This document shows, piece after piece, positions 42,896 through 51,442 of a DNA stretch of 64,000 nt. This DNA comes from Pseudomonas sp. NKUCC02_KPG (GTDB taxonomy: Bacteria; Pseudomonadota; Gammaproteobacteria; Pseudomonadales; Pseudomonadaceae). Where the stretch lies: the NCBI RefSeq assembly GCF_019345465.1, contig NZ_JAHKRC010000020.1, forward strand, positions 1-64,000, in the 5' to 3' direction. The translations under genes were made by a program, and so were the position numbers. Numbering within the stretch: position 1 is the stretch's first letter; each line of letters opens with the position of its first letter. The notes under the pieces are model-generated. The model ran no database searches and was not told the DNA's origin. It saw only the letters and a program-made list of their open reading frames with translations.

Positions 42896-43840
42896 ATGAA
42901 TTTGACTGAACCCCGCGAGCTTGCCTCCTTGCTTGAGGCCTTTCTGTTGGCCTCGGGAAAGCCGCAAAGCCTTGAGCGCCTGTTTGAACTGTTTGAAGAA
43001 GGTGAGCGTCCGGAACCGCCTGTATTTAGGAAGGCCCTGGAACTGCTGCGCAAATCCTGCGATGGCCGAGCGTTTGAACTCAAGGAAGTTGCCTCGGGCT
43101 ATCGCCTGCAGATTCGAGAAAAGTACTCGCCGTGGGTCGGGCGTTTGTGGGAAGAGCGCCCGCAGCGCTACTCGCGAGCCATGCTTGAAACCATGGCGCT
43201 GATTGCCTATCGCCAGCCCATCACGCGGGGCGAGATTGAAGACGTGCGAGGTGTGGCGGTTAACAGCCACATCGTCAAAACCCTGCTTGAGCGAGAGTGG
43301 ATCCGCGTGGTGGGCTATCGCGACGTGCCGGGCAAGCCTGCGATGTTCGCAACCACCAAGGGTTTTCTCGATCACTTCAACCTCAAGAGCCTCGACGAAC
43401 TGCCGCCGCTGGCCGAGTTGCGCGAGCTTGAGCCTGATCCGATCCTCGATTTCGACGACGCTCCGGTGCCTGCGCACCTTCAGGCCCTGGCCGACGAAAG
43501 CGCCGAGCCGGAAGAGCCCAAGGATGAAACCAGCTTCCGTACCCTGCTGACGGAACTGGACTCGATGGAAGAAGGTCTCAAGACCGACTTTGACGATTTG
43601 CTGCGCGACGCTGTGCCCGTCGATGTTCCGGAGCCGGAAGCAGAGGTAGCGGTAGCGGTAGAGGTCGAAGTAGAGGTGCAACCACAACCGGCGCAACCCT
43701 CTGCGGCCGAGCTGGCCCGCGAGCGATTGCGCGCTGCCGTTGCGGCCCTTGAGCAGCGATCGGCCTTGAGCGATGAAGAGCGTGAGGCTCAGGCACTGGC
43801 TGAAGCCATCGAGCAGGAGCGCCGCGAGCAGCAAGATTGA
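42896..43840 (+). CDS. scpB: segregation and condensation protein B
   Basis: A 314-residue ScpB: two tandem winged helices (about residues 5-165; LASLLEAFLLASGKPQSLERLFELF, ETMALIAYRQPITRGEIEDVRG, GYRDVPGKPAMFATTKGFLDHF) followed by a long acidic, low-complexity tail (about 190-314) rich in Glu, Ala, Val and Pro, longer than the usual ScpB (about 190-250). ScpB dimers bind ScpA at SMC. It ends in Glu/Arg/Gln repeats. A REP pair follows before the DUF1289 gene. Confidence 0.92.
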   Translation: MNLTEPRELASLLEAFLLASGKPQSLERLFELFEEGERPEPPVFRKALELLRKSCDGRAFELKEVASGYRLQIREKYSPWVGRLWEERPQRYSRAMLETMALIAYRQPITRGEIEDVRGVAVNSHIVKTLLEREWIRVVGYRDVPGKPAMFATTKGFLDHFNLKSLDELPPLAELRELEPDPILDFDDAPVPAHLQALADESAEPEEPKDETSFRTLLTELDSMEEGLKTDFDDLLRDAVPVDVPEPEAEVAVAVEVEVEVQPQPAQPSAAELARERLRAAVAALEQRSALSDEEREAQALAEAIEQERREQQD

Positions 43841-43849
43841 CAAATCTTT

Positions 43850-43936
43850 GTAGTCGCTGCCGAAGGCTGCGATCGAGCCCGCAGGGGTCGTGCTTTTTAA
43901 AACGAAGGTACTGCGGCAGCCTTCGGCAGCGACTAC
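43850..43936. repeat. REP pair (family 2)
   Basis: GTAGTCGCTGCCGAAGGCTG at 43850 and its complement CAGCCTTCGGCAGCGACTAC ending at 43936, with about 40 bp between. The pair lies between scpB and the DUF1289 gene on the same strand and could form a transcript hairpin. Confidence 0.85.
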
Positions 43937-43956
43937 ACATAAGTGGGAGGGCAGTA

Positions 43957-44148
43957 ATGACTTCACCCAAAGACCCCTGCATCGGCGTCTGCAAATTTAC
44001 CGATGACATCTGCATCGGTTGCGGGCGCACCAAGCGTGAAATCAAGGCCTGGAAGAAACTCGGCAAAGACGAAAAGCGTGCAGTGCTGGCGGAGTCGGCG
44101 CTGCGTTTGCTGGCGTTTGAGGCCACCGGTCGGCGGAAAAAGAAGTAA
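43957..44148 (+). CDS. DUF1289 family small Cys protein
   Basis: A 63-residue protein with the DUF1289 Cys pattern DPCIGVCKFTDDICIGCGRT (four Cys, likely a metal or Fe-S site) and a helical second half KREIKAWKKLGKDEKRAVL. GGGAGG precedes the ATG at 43957. Function unknown. It lies between scpB and rluB, separated from scpB by the REP pair. Confidence 0.9.
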   Translation: MTSPKDPCIGVCKFTDDICIGCGRTKREIKAWKKLGKDEKRAVLAESALRLLAFEATGRRKKK

Positions 44149-44292
44149 GTCGGCCACTTCGTGACTAGCCTTTGATGCGCAATGGCCAACATCAGCGTAT
44201 GATTCGCGACCCTTTGGCGCTCGATAGAGCCCCAAGGCCCATTTTTAACACTTCAGGCGTTCGCCTGAATTGACACACCGGGAGGTGCCCAG

Positions 44293-45489
44293 ATGAGTGA
44301 TCTAGACCCTAAAGACAGCCAGGAAATTGGCCCAGCAGGCGAAAAACTGCAAAAAGTCCTCGCCCGTATTGGCGTTGGCTCGCGTCGCGACGTAGAGAGT
44401 TGGATCAGCCAGGGCCGTATCAAGGTCAATGGCAAGGATGCAACCCTGGGTCTGCGCGTAGACCTGCACGACGCCATCTCCATCGATGGCAAGGTGATCA
44501 AGCGTGAAGAGGCAGCCGAGTCGGTTCGCCGCGTGATCATGTACAACAAACCCGACGGCGAAATCTGCACCCGTGACGACCCTGAAGGCCGTCCGACCGT
44601 GTTCGACAAACTGCCGCGTCCAAAAGAAGGCCGCTGGATCAACATCGGCCGCCTGGACATCAACACCACCGGCTTGCTGATGTTCACCACCGACGGTGAG
44701 CTGGCCAACCGCCTGATGCACCCTTCCTACGAAATGGACCGTGAATACGCGGTACGTGTACGTGGCGAAGTGGATGACGAGATGATCGAGCGCCTCAAGG
44801 CTGGCGTTGTGCTGGAAGACGGCCCTGCGCGTTTCACCGACATCAAGCAGGCTCCGGGCGGCGAAGGTTTCAACCATTGGTACCACTGCGTAGTGATGGA
44901 AGGCCGTAACCGTGAAGTACGTCGCCTGTGGGAATCCCAGGGCCTGGTGGTCAGCCGCCTGAAGCGCGTGCGTTTCGGTCCGGTGTTCCTCAACTCCGAC
45001 CTGCCGATGGGTCGCTGGCGCGAAATGAGCCAGTTTGAGGTTGATATCCTCAGTGCTGAAGTTGGCCTCACGCCGGTTGCCATGCCGCAGATGAACGCCA
45101 AGAGCAAAGACAAGCTGGAGCGTATGCAGCGTAAATCCTCGCGCCCTGTGGCTCGTGGTGATCGTGTTGCCCGCGTTCTGCGTCCGGCCGAAGGTGCCCC
45201 GTTGGCTCCGCGTCCAGCCCGTCAGCCACACATCGAAGGCGAGCGCCCGGCGCGTCCTGCCCGCGATGAGGCTGCTCGTCCGGCACGCAAGCCGGCAGGT
45301 CGCACTGACCGCGTACCTGCGGGTCGTGGTGCGCCGGTTGCCGAGCGTCCGAGCGAAGTCAACAAGCGTCCAACCAAGCCAAGCCGTTCAGGCCCCAAGC
45401 TGGTTGACGATGCACCGTCGGGCAAGCGTCGTGGCGCTCCGGCCGGTTCCGGCCAGCGTCCAGGCTTTGGCCGTCGCAAGCCGCAGTAA
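44293..45489 (+). CDS. rluB: 23S rRNA pseudouridine synthase B (RluB)
   Basis: A 398-residue enzyme that makes pseudouridine 2605 in 23S rRNA. It carries an N-terminal S4 domain (about 18-70; EKLQKVLARIGVGSRRDVESWI) and a synthase core with the catalytic Asp in GRLDINTTGLLMFTTDG and NREVRRLWESQGLVVSRLKRVRFGP. The tail (about 270-398) is unusually long, basic and rich in Arg, Pro and Ala, as in Pseudomonas and E. coli RluB. The start is preceded by GGGAGG. An intrinsic terminator follows the stop. Confidence 0.93.
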   Translation: MSDLDPKDSQEIGPAGEKLQKVLARIGVGSRRDVESWISQGRIKVNGKDATLGLRVDLHDAISIDGKVIKREEAAESVRRVIMYNKPDGEICTRDDPEGRPTVFDKLPRPKEGRWINIGRLDINTTGLLMFTTDGELANRLMHPSYEMDREYAVRVRGEVDDEMIERLKAGVVLEDGPARFTDIKQAPGGEGFNHWYHCVVMEGRNREVRRLWESQGLVVSRLKRVRFGPVFLNSDLPMGRWREMSQFEVDILSAEVGLTPVAMPQMNAKSKDKLERMQRKSSRPVARGDRVARVLRPAEGAPLAPRPARQPHIEGERPARPARDEAARPARKPAGRTDRVPAGRGAPVAERPSEVNKRPTKPSRSGPKLVDDAPSGKRRGAPAGSGQRPGFGRRKPQ

Positions 45490-45507
45490 GCGTTAAGCGC
45501 TGTACAA

Positions 45508-45540
45508 AAAACGCCAGCCCCTCGGGGTTGGCGTTTTTTT
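45508..45540 (+). terminator. intrinsic terminator of rluB
   Basis: AACGCCAGCCC, a 4-nt loop and GGGTTGGCGTT followed by a run of T, 20 bp after the rluB stop. Confidence 0.88.
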
Positions 45541-45798
45541 ATGCCTGAAAAACGCCTTCGGCAGGTGCAGCAGGCAATAAATTAGGTGGAAAATAATCGT
45601 TACAGCTCGTCAACAAATTCATACGAATTCAGCCACTTACCGCCCTTAAACCGCTGAAATCACTTCGCTGTAATGAAAATTTGCCGAGTTTTATAGAATT
45701 AGGACACTTCCTACATAGATTGCGGCTTGTTTCGTCTTGCTATCGGCTGTGTGATGGGATCTTGCCTACGTGCGGGTGTACAATGCGCCGCGTTTTAA

Positions 45799-45893
45799 CT
45801 GTGACTCAATTGCGTACCCGCGCATTTTGCCAAGGCTGCACGCCTTGAAAATTCCGCAATGCCACAAGCGTTGCGGGTTCGATTCCGTCACAG
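45799..45893 (+). ncRNA. candidate structured RNA leader, three hairpins closed by one stem
   Basis: CTGTGAC (45799-45805) and GTCACAG (45887-45893) are perfectly complementary 7-mers enclosing three local hairpins: TGCG/CGCA (45811-45824), CAAGG with a 7-nt loop and CCTTG (45831-45847), and CCGCAATGC/GCGTTGCGG (45854-45876, one G-T pair). A -10-like TACAAT at 45779-45784 would start a transcript just 5' of it. It lies in the 560-bp gap before the aromatic permease. It also has a TTCGATT near its 3' end, but no CCA and no proper D-arm, so I do not call it a tRNA. The structure is by eye only. Confidence 0.45.
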
Positions 45894-45914
45894 ATAAAAA
45901 CAAACAGGTGACGC

Positions 45915-46019
45915 ATGACTCGTGAAACAACCTTGGATTCCTGGCGCCTGCGCTGGGGTTTGATTTGTGTTGTAGACCCTTCGATCACTGCCTCTGGTGC
46001 TCAAGCTACAACGCACTGA
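45915..46019 (+). CDS. possible 34-residue upstream ORF (leader peptide candidate)
   Basis: The ORF begins at 45915 with a fair ribosome site (CAGGTGACGC before ATG) and encodes 34 residues, with Trp at positions 10 and 14 and no Phe or Tyr. It ends 31 bp before the permease start and 22 bp after the structured element. Nothing about its amino acids indicates a function. If translated it may act as a sensing or coupling leader for the permease; it could also be chance. Confidence 0.35.
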   Translation: MTRETTLDSWRLRWGLICVVDPSITASGAQATTH

Positions 46020-46050
46020 ATCACATCAAACCTTGTGTGGGACCTTTTCA

Positions 46051-47469
46051 ATGAGTGGAAATACCTCGCATTCGGGCGAGCTGAAACGCGGCCTGAAAAA
46101 TCGTCATATTCAGCTGATTGCCCTCGGTGGCGCGATTGGTACTGGCCTGTTCCTCGGTTCGGCCGGGGTGCTGAAGTCAGCCGGTCCATCGATGATTCTG
46201 GGCTATGCGATCTGCGGCTTCATTGCCTTCATGATCATGCGCCAGCTCGGCGAAATGATCGTCGAAGAACCGGTCGCCGGTTCTTTCAGTCACTTTGCCC
46301 ATAAGTACTGGGGTGGTTTTGCCGGCTTCATGTCGGGCTGGAACTGCTGGGTGCTCTACATTCTGGTGGGCATGTCGGAACTGACCGCCGTCGGCAAGTA
46401 CGTGCACTACTGGTGGCCGGAAATCCCGACCTGGGCCTCGGCAGCAGCCTTCTTTGTCCTGATCAACCTCATCAACCTGACCAACGTCAAAGTGTTTGGC
46501 GAGGCCGAGTTCTGGTTCGCGATCATCAAGGTCGTGGCGATCGTCGGCATGATCGCCCTTGGCAGCTACCTGCTGGTCAGCGGCAGCGGCGGTCCTCAGG
46601 CATCGGTCAGCAACTTGTGGGAGCACGGCGGCTTTTTCCCGAACGGGACGACCGGTCTGATCATGGCCATGGCCTTTATCATGTTCTCCTTCGGCGGTCT
46701 GGAAATGCTCGGTTTCACCGCAGCAGAAGCCGACAAGCCGCGCACCGTGATCCCCAAGGCGATCAATCAGGTGATCTACCGCATCCTGATTTTCTACATC
46801 GGTGCCCTGGTGGTTCTGCTGTCGTTGACCCCGTGGGACTCGTTGCTTGAAACCCTCAACGCCGGTGGCGACAGCTACAGCAGCAGCCCGTTCGTGCAAG
46901 TGTTCTCGATGCTGGGCAGCAACACGGCGGCCCATATCCTCAACTTTGTGGTCCTGACCGCAGCGTTGTCGGTGTACAACAGCGGCACCTACTGCAACAG
47001 CCGCATGCTGTTGGGTATGGCGCAGCAGGGTGACGCACCCAAAGTGCTGGCCAAAATCGACAAGCGCGGTGTGCCGGTCAACTCGATCCTGGCTTCGGCT
47101 GCCGTCACGGTGATTGCGGTCCTGCTCAACTACCTGATGCCACACGATGCGCTGGAACTGCTGATGTCCCTGGTAGTGGCCACCCTGGTGATCAACTGGG
47201 CGATGATCAGCTTCTCCCACGTCAAGTTCCGCCAGCACATGGACAAAACGGCGCAAGTCCCGCTGTTCAAGGCCTTGTGGTATCCATACGGCAACTACAT
47301 CTGCCTGGCATTTGTAGCGTTCATTCTGGTGATCATGTTGTTGATCCCGGGGATTCGCGTGTCGGTGTATGCGATTCCGGTGTGGGTGGTCTTTATGTGG
47401 GTGTGCTACCTGATCAAAAACAAGCGCGCGGTGCAGGCATCGGCTGCGGCTTACAGCTCTGCCAAATAA
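46051..47469 (+). CDS. aromatic amino acid permease (AroP/PheP family)
   Basis: A 472-residue inner-membrane amino-acid:H+ symporter with about twelve helices. The N-terminal run ELKRGLKNRHIQLIALGGAIGTGLFLGSA is the AAT-family signature, and LGEMIVEEPVAGSFSHFAHKYWGGFAGFMSGWNCWVLYILVGMSELTAVG resembles AroP/PheP, pointing to Phe, Tyr and Trp uptake. It is close to the phhA/phhB/phhC catabolic genes (4 kb). The ATG at 46051 has a weak ribosome site (GGGACC). It has a long 5' leader. Confidence 0.85.
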   Translation: MSGNTSHSGELKRGLKNRHIQLIALGGAIGTGLFLGSAGVLKSAGPSMILGYAICGFIAFMIMRQLGEMIVEEPVAGSFSHFAHKYWGGFAGFMSGWNCWVLYILVGMSELTAVGKYVHYWWPEIPTWASAAAFFVLINLINLTNVKVFGEAEFWFAIIKVVAIVGMIALGSYLLVSGSGGPQASVSNLWEHGGFFPNGTTGLIMAMAFIMFSFGGLEMLGFTAAEADKPRTVIPKAINQVIYRILIFYIGALVVLLSLTPWDSLLETLNAGGDSYSSSPFVQVFSMLGSNTAAHILNFVVLTAALSVYNSGTYCNSRMLLGMAQQGDAPKVLAKIDKRGVPVNSILASAAVTVIAVLLNYLMPHDALELLMSLVVATLVINWAMISFSHVKFRQHMDKTAQVPLFKALWYPYGNYICLAFVAFILVIMLLIPGIRVSVYAIPVWVVFMWVCYLIKNKRAVQASAAAYSSAK

Positions 47470-47488
47470 GCTGAGCGGTTAATCCAGC

Positions 47489-47520
47489 AAACCCGGCCAT
47501 TGCGCCGGGTTTGTTGTTTG
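47489..47520 (+). terminator. intrinsic terminator of the permease gene
   Basis: AAACCCGG and CCGGGTTT with an 8-nt loop, followed by a T/G-rich stretch, 20 bp after the stop. Confidence 0.8.
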
Positions 47521-47559
47521 TGGGGTATCCTGCACGCCCCGAAGACGGACCCATTTTTG

Positions 47560-47973
47560 ATGCTGGTGATTTCCAATAACGTGCACATCCCCGATGCCGA
47601 GATCGAACTGACGGCAATCCGCGCCCAGGGTGCGGGCGGGCAGAACGTCAACAAGGTGTCGAGCGCCATGCATTTGCGCTTCGATATACCCAACTCGTCG
47701 TTGCCGCCGTTTTACAAGGAGCGGCTGCTGGCGCTGCGCGACAGTCGGATCACCAGTGATGGCGTGCTGATCATCAAGGCTCAGCAATACCGCACCCAGG
47801 AACAAAACCGGGCGGATGCGCTGGAGCGTCTGGTGGAGTTGATCGTCAGTGCGACCAAGGTGGAGAAAAAGCGCCGTCCGACCAAGCCGACCCTGGGTTC
47901 GAAGAAGCGTCGCCTGGAATCAAAGACCAAGCGTGGCAGCATCAAGGCAGGGCGGGGCAAAGTAGATTTCTGA
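47560..47973 (+). CDS. arfB: alternative ribosome-rescue factor ArfB (YaeJ)
   Basis: A 137-residue codon-independent peptidyl-tRNA hydrolase that frees ribosomes stalled on truncated mRNA. The catalytic GGQ motif sits in [21 protein letters not shown], and the C-terminal tail is very basic ([32 protein letters not shown]), which inserts into the empty mRNA tunnel. The start is taken at the ATG at 47560, which puts the GGQ at about residue 27-29, as in family members. It is convergent with the MFS gene (5 bp between). Confidence 0.93.
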   Translation: MLVISNNVHIPDAEIELTAIRAQGAGGQNVNKVSSAMHLRFDIPNSSLPPFYKERLLALRDSRITSDGVLIIKAQQYRTQEQNRADALERLVELIVSATKVEKKRRPTKPTLGSKKRRLESKTKRGSIKAGRGKVDF

Positions 47974-47978
47974 AGGGG

Positions 47979-49163
47979 TCAGGCTCGGGCTCTCTGAGCC
48001 TGGCGATACAGATAAACACTCAGCAGCAATCCACTGAACGCTGCCAGTGCCGCGAACAAGAAGATCGAAGCAAAGCCAAAACCTGCCGCCACAGCGCCCA
48101 CCAGCGGGCCGGTAATGCCCAGTGACAGATCGATGAACAGCGAGTACGCGCCCACGGCCGCACCACGGCTGGAGGCGGGCACCAGGTTGACGGCTTCAAC
48201 CCCCAGCGCCGGGAACACCAGCGAGAAGCCGAAACCGCTCAGGGCCGCGCCCGCCAGTGCCAGTTGCGGGTTCGGTGCCAGCCACAGCAACAGCAGGCCC
48301 AGGGTCTCGACGCTCAGGCAGGCAATCGCCACCCGAAAACCGCCGATCCTGTTGATAAAATTGCCAAACACCAGGCGTGCACCGATAAAGCTGGCACCGA
48401 ACAGGCTCAGGCACAGCACCGCGTTTTCCCAGTTGTTGGTCGCGTAGTAAAGGGTGATGAAGGTCGCAATGGTGCCAAAGCCGATCGAGCCCAATGCCAG
48501 CCCGGCCCCGTGGGGGAACACGCGCCCCAGGACATGCAGGAACGGCAGGCGCACACCGCTGACGATGGGCGCAGCGCGCTTGGGCCATGCCAGCAGCAAG
48601 CCCACCAGCGCCAGCAATATAATGCTTACGCCCATGCTCCACATGCCCAAGTGCCCGACCATCACCACGCCTAATGGCGCGCCAATGGCAATGGCCCCGT
48701 AACTGGCGATGCCGTTCCAGGAAATCACCTTGGCGGTGTTGGCCGCGCCGACCCGGCCAATGCCCCAGCCGATGGAGCCTGAGCCCACCAGGCTTTCGGC
48801 GCTGCCCAATACCAGGCGTCCGACCAGCAGGCTGGCAAGGCTAAGCGCCGGCATCGCGGTCAGCCAGCTGGAAGCCAGCATGAAGACGCCGCTCAGGCCG
48901 CAGCCCGCCAGGCCATACATCACGGCGCGCTTGCTGCCCAGGTTATCGATGATGCGGCTGGCGTAGGGGCGGCTCAGCAACGTGGCCAGATATTGCACAC
49001 TGATCACCAGCCCGGCGATGACGGTGCCATAGCCCAGGTGGTTGTGCACGTATCCGGGCAGCACGGCCAGCGGAATGCCGATATTCAAATAGCCAATAAA
49101 GGTGAACAGAACGATGGAGACCACTTGCAGGGTGATCGCCATAGGACGCTGTGTTTCGGGCAT
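47979..49163 (-). CDS. MFS transporter (YhhS/YfcJ-like)
   Basis: A 394-residue inner-membrane protein with about twelve helices. It opens with [37 protein letters not shown] and carries the early-loop motif [17 protein letters not shown], typical of the YhhS/YfcJ (UPF0226) group of the major facilitator superfamily. The substrate is unknown. A small ORF lies 36 bp upstream on the same strand. Confidence 0.86.
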   Translation of the reverse strand: MPETQRPMAITLQVVSIVLFTFIGYLNIGIPLAVLPGYVHNHLGYGTVIAGLVISVQYLATLLSRPYASRIIDNLGSKRAVMYGLAGCGLSGVFMLASSWLTAMPALSLASLLVGRLVLGSAESLVGSGSIGWGIGRVGAANTAKVISWNGIASYGAIAIGAPLGVVMVGHLGMWSMGVSIILLALVGLLLAWPKRAAPIVSGVRLPFLHVLGRVFPHGAGLALGSIGFGTIATFITLYYATNNWENAVLCLSLFGASFIGARLVFGNFINRIGGFRVAIACLSVETLGLLLLWLAPNPQLALAGAALSGFGFSLVFPALGVEAVNLVPASSRGAAVGAYSLFIDLSLGITGPLVGAVAAGFGFASIFLFAALAAFSGLLLSVYLYRQAQRARA

Positions 49164-49198
49164 GGGGTAGGGGTCCTGCGGGGTGCGGTTGACGCAGA

Positions 49199-49375
49199 TT
49201 ACAATGGTGCAACCAATTGTGTCGCGATTAAAGCGGCCAAGGCGTTTTCCTGGGTGCCGAAACGCTTGAGCAAGGTTGCTTGCTTTTCGGGGCTGAGACG
49301 CTCCCAGAGGTCGATCATTTTTTCGGCGGTGCCGATCAGGACGCTGGCTTGGGTTTCGCTGAAAGTGTCAGTCAC
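49199..49375 (-). CDS. small protein of unknown function, 58 aa
   Basis: A 58-residue ORF starting at GTG 49375 on the minus strand: [20 protein letters not shown] then a helical second half ([20 protein letters not shown]...). The amphipathic helices, GC-rich third codon positions and end just 36 bp before the MFS gene suggest a real gene. Ribosome-site evidence is weak (GGATT about 6 bp upstream). No domain recognised. Confidence 0.45.
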   Translation of the reverse strand: MTDTFSETQASVLIGTAEKMIDLWERLSPEKQATLLKRFGTQENALAALIATQLVAPL

Positions 49376-49462
49376 GCTTGAATCCGGAATAGGGGGGGTG
49401 GAGCGATTGTGTCAGACGGTATGAAAAACAAGATGCTTTTCGCACCGTCTGATTGTGAGCCG

Positions 49463-49594
49463 TCAGTCTTCGCTGTCGGCCTGGAGGCTTTCTGAGGCCT
49501 CATCCAGAGCGCTTATTTCGCCACTGGTGTGTTGCGGGACTGGCTGCTCGGTTTCGTGCAGGCTTGGGAAGGGGAGGTTTGGGATCTCGTGCAT
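49463..49594 (-). CDS. small protein of unknown function, 43 aa
   Basis: A 43-residue ORF with a strong ribosome site (CGAGGAGCG 7 bp before the ATG). The product begins MHEIPNLPFPSLHETEQPVP and ends in a run of acidic and Ser residues (DEASESLQADSED). It is acidic and without a membrane segment. The strong initiation signal argues it is translated, but I do not recognise the family. Confidence 0.5.
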   Translation of the reverse strand: MHEIPNLPFPSLHETEQPVPQHTSGEISALDEASESLQADSED

Positions 49595-49722
49595 CGTCGC
49601 GCTCCTCGCAAGGTGTGTTTTAAGTAGCTTGCTAAGGATACAGGACAGAGTGTGACAATTTGTCTTTTTATTGCGTCTGGGGGGAATTGTATTGAAATTT
49701 CATCTGGCGGCGTAAGAACCCT

Positions 49723-49823
49723 GTAGTCGCTGCCGAAGGCTGCGTGAGGTCTGCGTGAAGGCTGCGGTGAGCTCGAGACAACGGGTTGCTCCGCAACCCT
49801 TCGCAGCCTTCGGCAGCGACTAC
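49723..49823. repeat. REP pair (family 2)
   Basis: GTAGTCGCTGCCGAAGGCTG at 49723 and its complement CAGCCTTCGGCAGCGACTAC ending at 49823, with CTGCG-type repeats between. It lies 22 bp downstream of the end of phhC (minus strand) and could end its transcript. Confidence 0.85.
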
Positions 49824-49844
49824 AGGTACAGGATCAGTACAAAA

Positions 49845-51041
49845 TCAACGGGTACAAACCTGCGCAATCGCCTTGGCCAGCAGGCTCAGGCGGGTGCCGT
49901 CGACGCCGGCCATGTTGGCGCGGCCAGAACCGACCATGTAGACGCTGTGTTTCTCGCGCAACAACTGGACTTGTTCCTGAGTCAGGCCGGTGTAGGAAAA
50001 CATTCCGCGTTGCTCATTGATGTGAGCGAAGTGTTCGGCCAGCCCGAATGGCGCCAGTGCTTCCACAAGCCCGCTGCGCAAGTGCGCGATGCGGCTGCGC
50101 ATGGCTTCCACTTCGTCGATCCACAGGTTTTTAAGCGCTGCATCGCCGAGGATGGTTGCGACCACCGCCGCACCATGATCCGGCGGGTTGGACCACAGGT
50201 TGCGCGCCAGGTAGGCCAGCTGGCTGCGGATATCCGTCAGCTTTTCGGCATCATTGGCACACACGATCAAGGCGCCAACCCGCTCGCGGTACAGGCCGAA
50301 GTTCTTCGAGCATGAACTGGTGATCAGCACTTCCGGCAATTCGCTGACGAACAGGCGAGTTGACCAGGCATCTTCCTGCAGGCCGTCACCGAAGCCCTGG
50401 TAAGCGAAGTCGATCAGCGGCAGCAGTTCGCGACGGCGTACCACCTCCAGCACCTGCAGCCAGTCAGCCTGGGACAGGTCGAAACCGGTCGGGTTGTGGC
50501 AGCAGGCGTGAAGCAGAACCACATCGCCTTTTGGCGCGTGTTCCAGTGCCTGAAGCATCGCCGCGACGTTGAGCTTGTTGTCGCGGCCCACATACGGGTA
50601 GTGGCTGATCTTCAGCCCGGCAGCGGCAAAGATGGTTTCATGGATCGGCCATGTCGGATCGCTCAGCCAGATGCCCCGGCCCGGCAGGCATTGCGCGATA
50701 AAGTCGGCGCTCAGGCGCAGCGCGCCGGTGCCGCCCGGGGTTTGGGTGGCTCCCGCACGTTTGCCCGCCAGCAGCGGCGAACCCTCACCCAGTACCAGCT
50801 CGCTGATCAATTGCCCAAAACGGCTGTCGCCATGACCGCCGATATAGGTTTTGGTCAGTTGCTGGTCGACCAGGCGCTGTTCGGCTTTCTTGACCGACTG
50901 CAAGATCGGCGTCAGGCCATTGGCGTCCTTGTAGACGCCCACGCCCAGGTCGAACTTGTCCGGGTTGCTGTCTTGCTTATAGGCGTCCATCAAACCGAGA
51001 ATCGGGTCGCCCGGTACCCGACCTATGGCGTCGAAGTGCAT
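49845..51041 (-). CDS. phhC: aromatic amino-acid aminotransferase PhhC/TyrB
   Basis: A 398-residue class I PLP aminotransferase for tyrosine and phenylalanine. It has the PLP-lysine in SSCSKNFGLYRERVGALIV, the nucleotide-like region TQTPGGTGALRLSADFI, HACCHNPTGFD and the Arg in the C-terminal segment. It is the third gene of the phhA-phhB-phhC run, and its start overlaps the phhB stop by one base (TAATG), indicating coupled translation. It turns tyrosine into 4-hydroxyphenylpyruvate. Confidence 0.9.
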   Translation of the reverse strand: MHFDAIGRVPGDPILGLMDAYKQDSNPDKFDLGVGVYKDANGLTPILQSVKKAEQRLVDQQLTKTYIGGHGDSRFGQLISELVLGEGSPLLAGKRAGATQTPGGTGALRLSADFIAQCLPGRGIWLSDPTWPIHETIFAAAGLKISHYPYVGRDNKLNVAAMLQALEHAPKGDVVLLHACCHNPTGFDLSQADWLQVLEVVRRRELLPLIDFAYQGFGDGLQEDAWSTRLFVSELPEVLITSSCSKNFGLYRERVGALIVCANDAEKLTDIRSQLAYLARNLWSNPPDHGAAVVATILGDAALKNLWIDEVEAMRSRIAHLRSGLVEALAPFGLAEHFAHINEQRGMFSYTGLTQEQVQLLREKHSVYMVGSGRANMAGVDGTRLSLLAKAIAQVCTR

Positions 51042-51397
51042 TATTTGCGGCCTTCAGCGGTTTTGGCGACTTCGTCAGTGCGTGCGGCCATGATGAAATC
51101 GTTGCGGTGCAGGCCCTTGATCGAGTGGCTCCACCAGGTCACGGTCACCGAGCCCCACTCGGTCAGCAGGCCAGGGTGATGGCCTTCGGCTTCTGCGATT
51201 TCGCCCACGGCATTGGTGAAGGCCAGTGCGAACTTGAAGTTCTTGAACAGAAAGACCTTTTCCAGCTGCATGATGCCGTCGCGAACTTCGATGTTCCAAT
51301 CCGGAATTTGCTTGATCAGTACCGGCAGTTCTTCGTCGCTGACCTGTGGAGCATCGGCGCGGCAGGCTTCGCAGTGGGCTTGGTTCAGTGCGTTCAT
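51041..51397 (-). CDS. phhB: pterin-4a-carbinolamine dehydratase PhhB
   Basis: A 118-residue enzyme that dehydrates the 4a-hydroxy pterin formed by phenylalanine hydroxylase, regenerating the cofactor. Typical motifs are [48 protein letters not shown], with the conserved HHP and DF. It lies 45 bp after phhA on the same strand and overlaps phhC by one base. Confidence 0.95.
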   Translation of the reverse strand: MNALNQAHCEACRADAPQVSDEELPVLIKQIPDWNIEVRDGIMQLEKVFLFKNFKFALAFTNAVGEIAEAEGHHPGLLTEWGSVTVTWWSHSIKGLHRNDFIMAARTDEVAKTAEGRK

Positions 51398-51442
51398 GGT
51401 GGATTCCTGAATTCAGTTTTTATTGATATGTAAAAAGACGTG

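Noticed and set aside
41711-43966. A 751-codon open frame on the minus strand across yciO, scpA and scpB
   Set aside because: It is antisense to well-recognised genes and its product is His/Gln/Leu-rich low-quality sequence, as expected from a GC-rich shadow frame.
45799-45893. tRNA gene upstream of the aromatic permease
   Set aside because: A 7-bp closing stem, a 7-nt loop hairpin and GGTTCGATTCC resemble tRNA parts, but the T-stem does not pair, there is no GG in a D-loop, no CCA end and the hairpin between is too long. It is kept only as a structured-RNA candidate.
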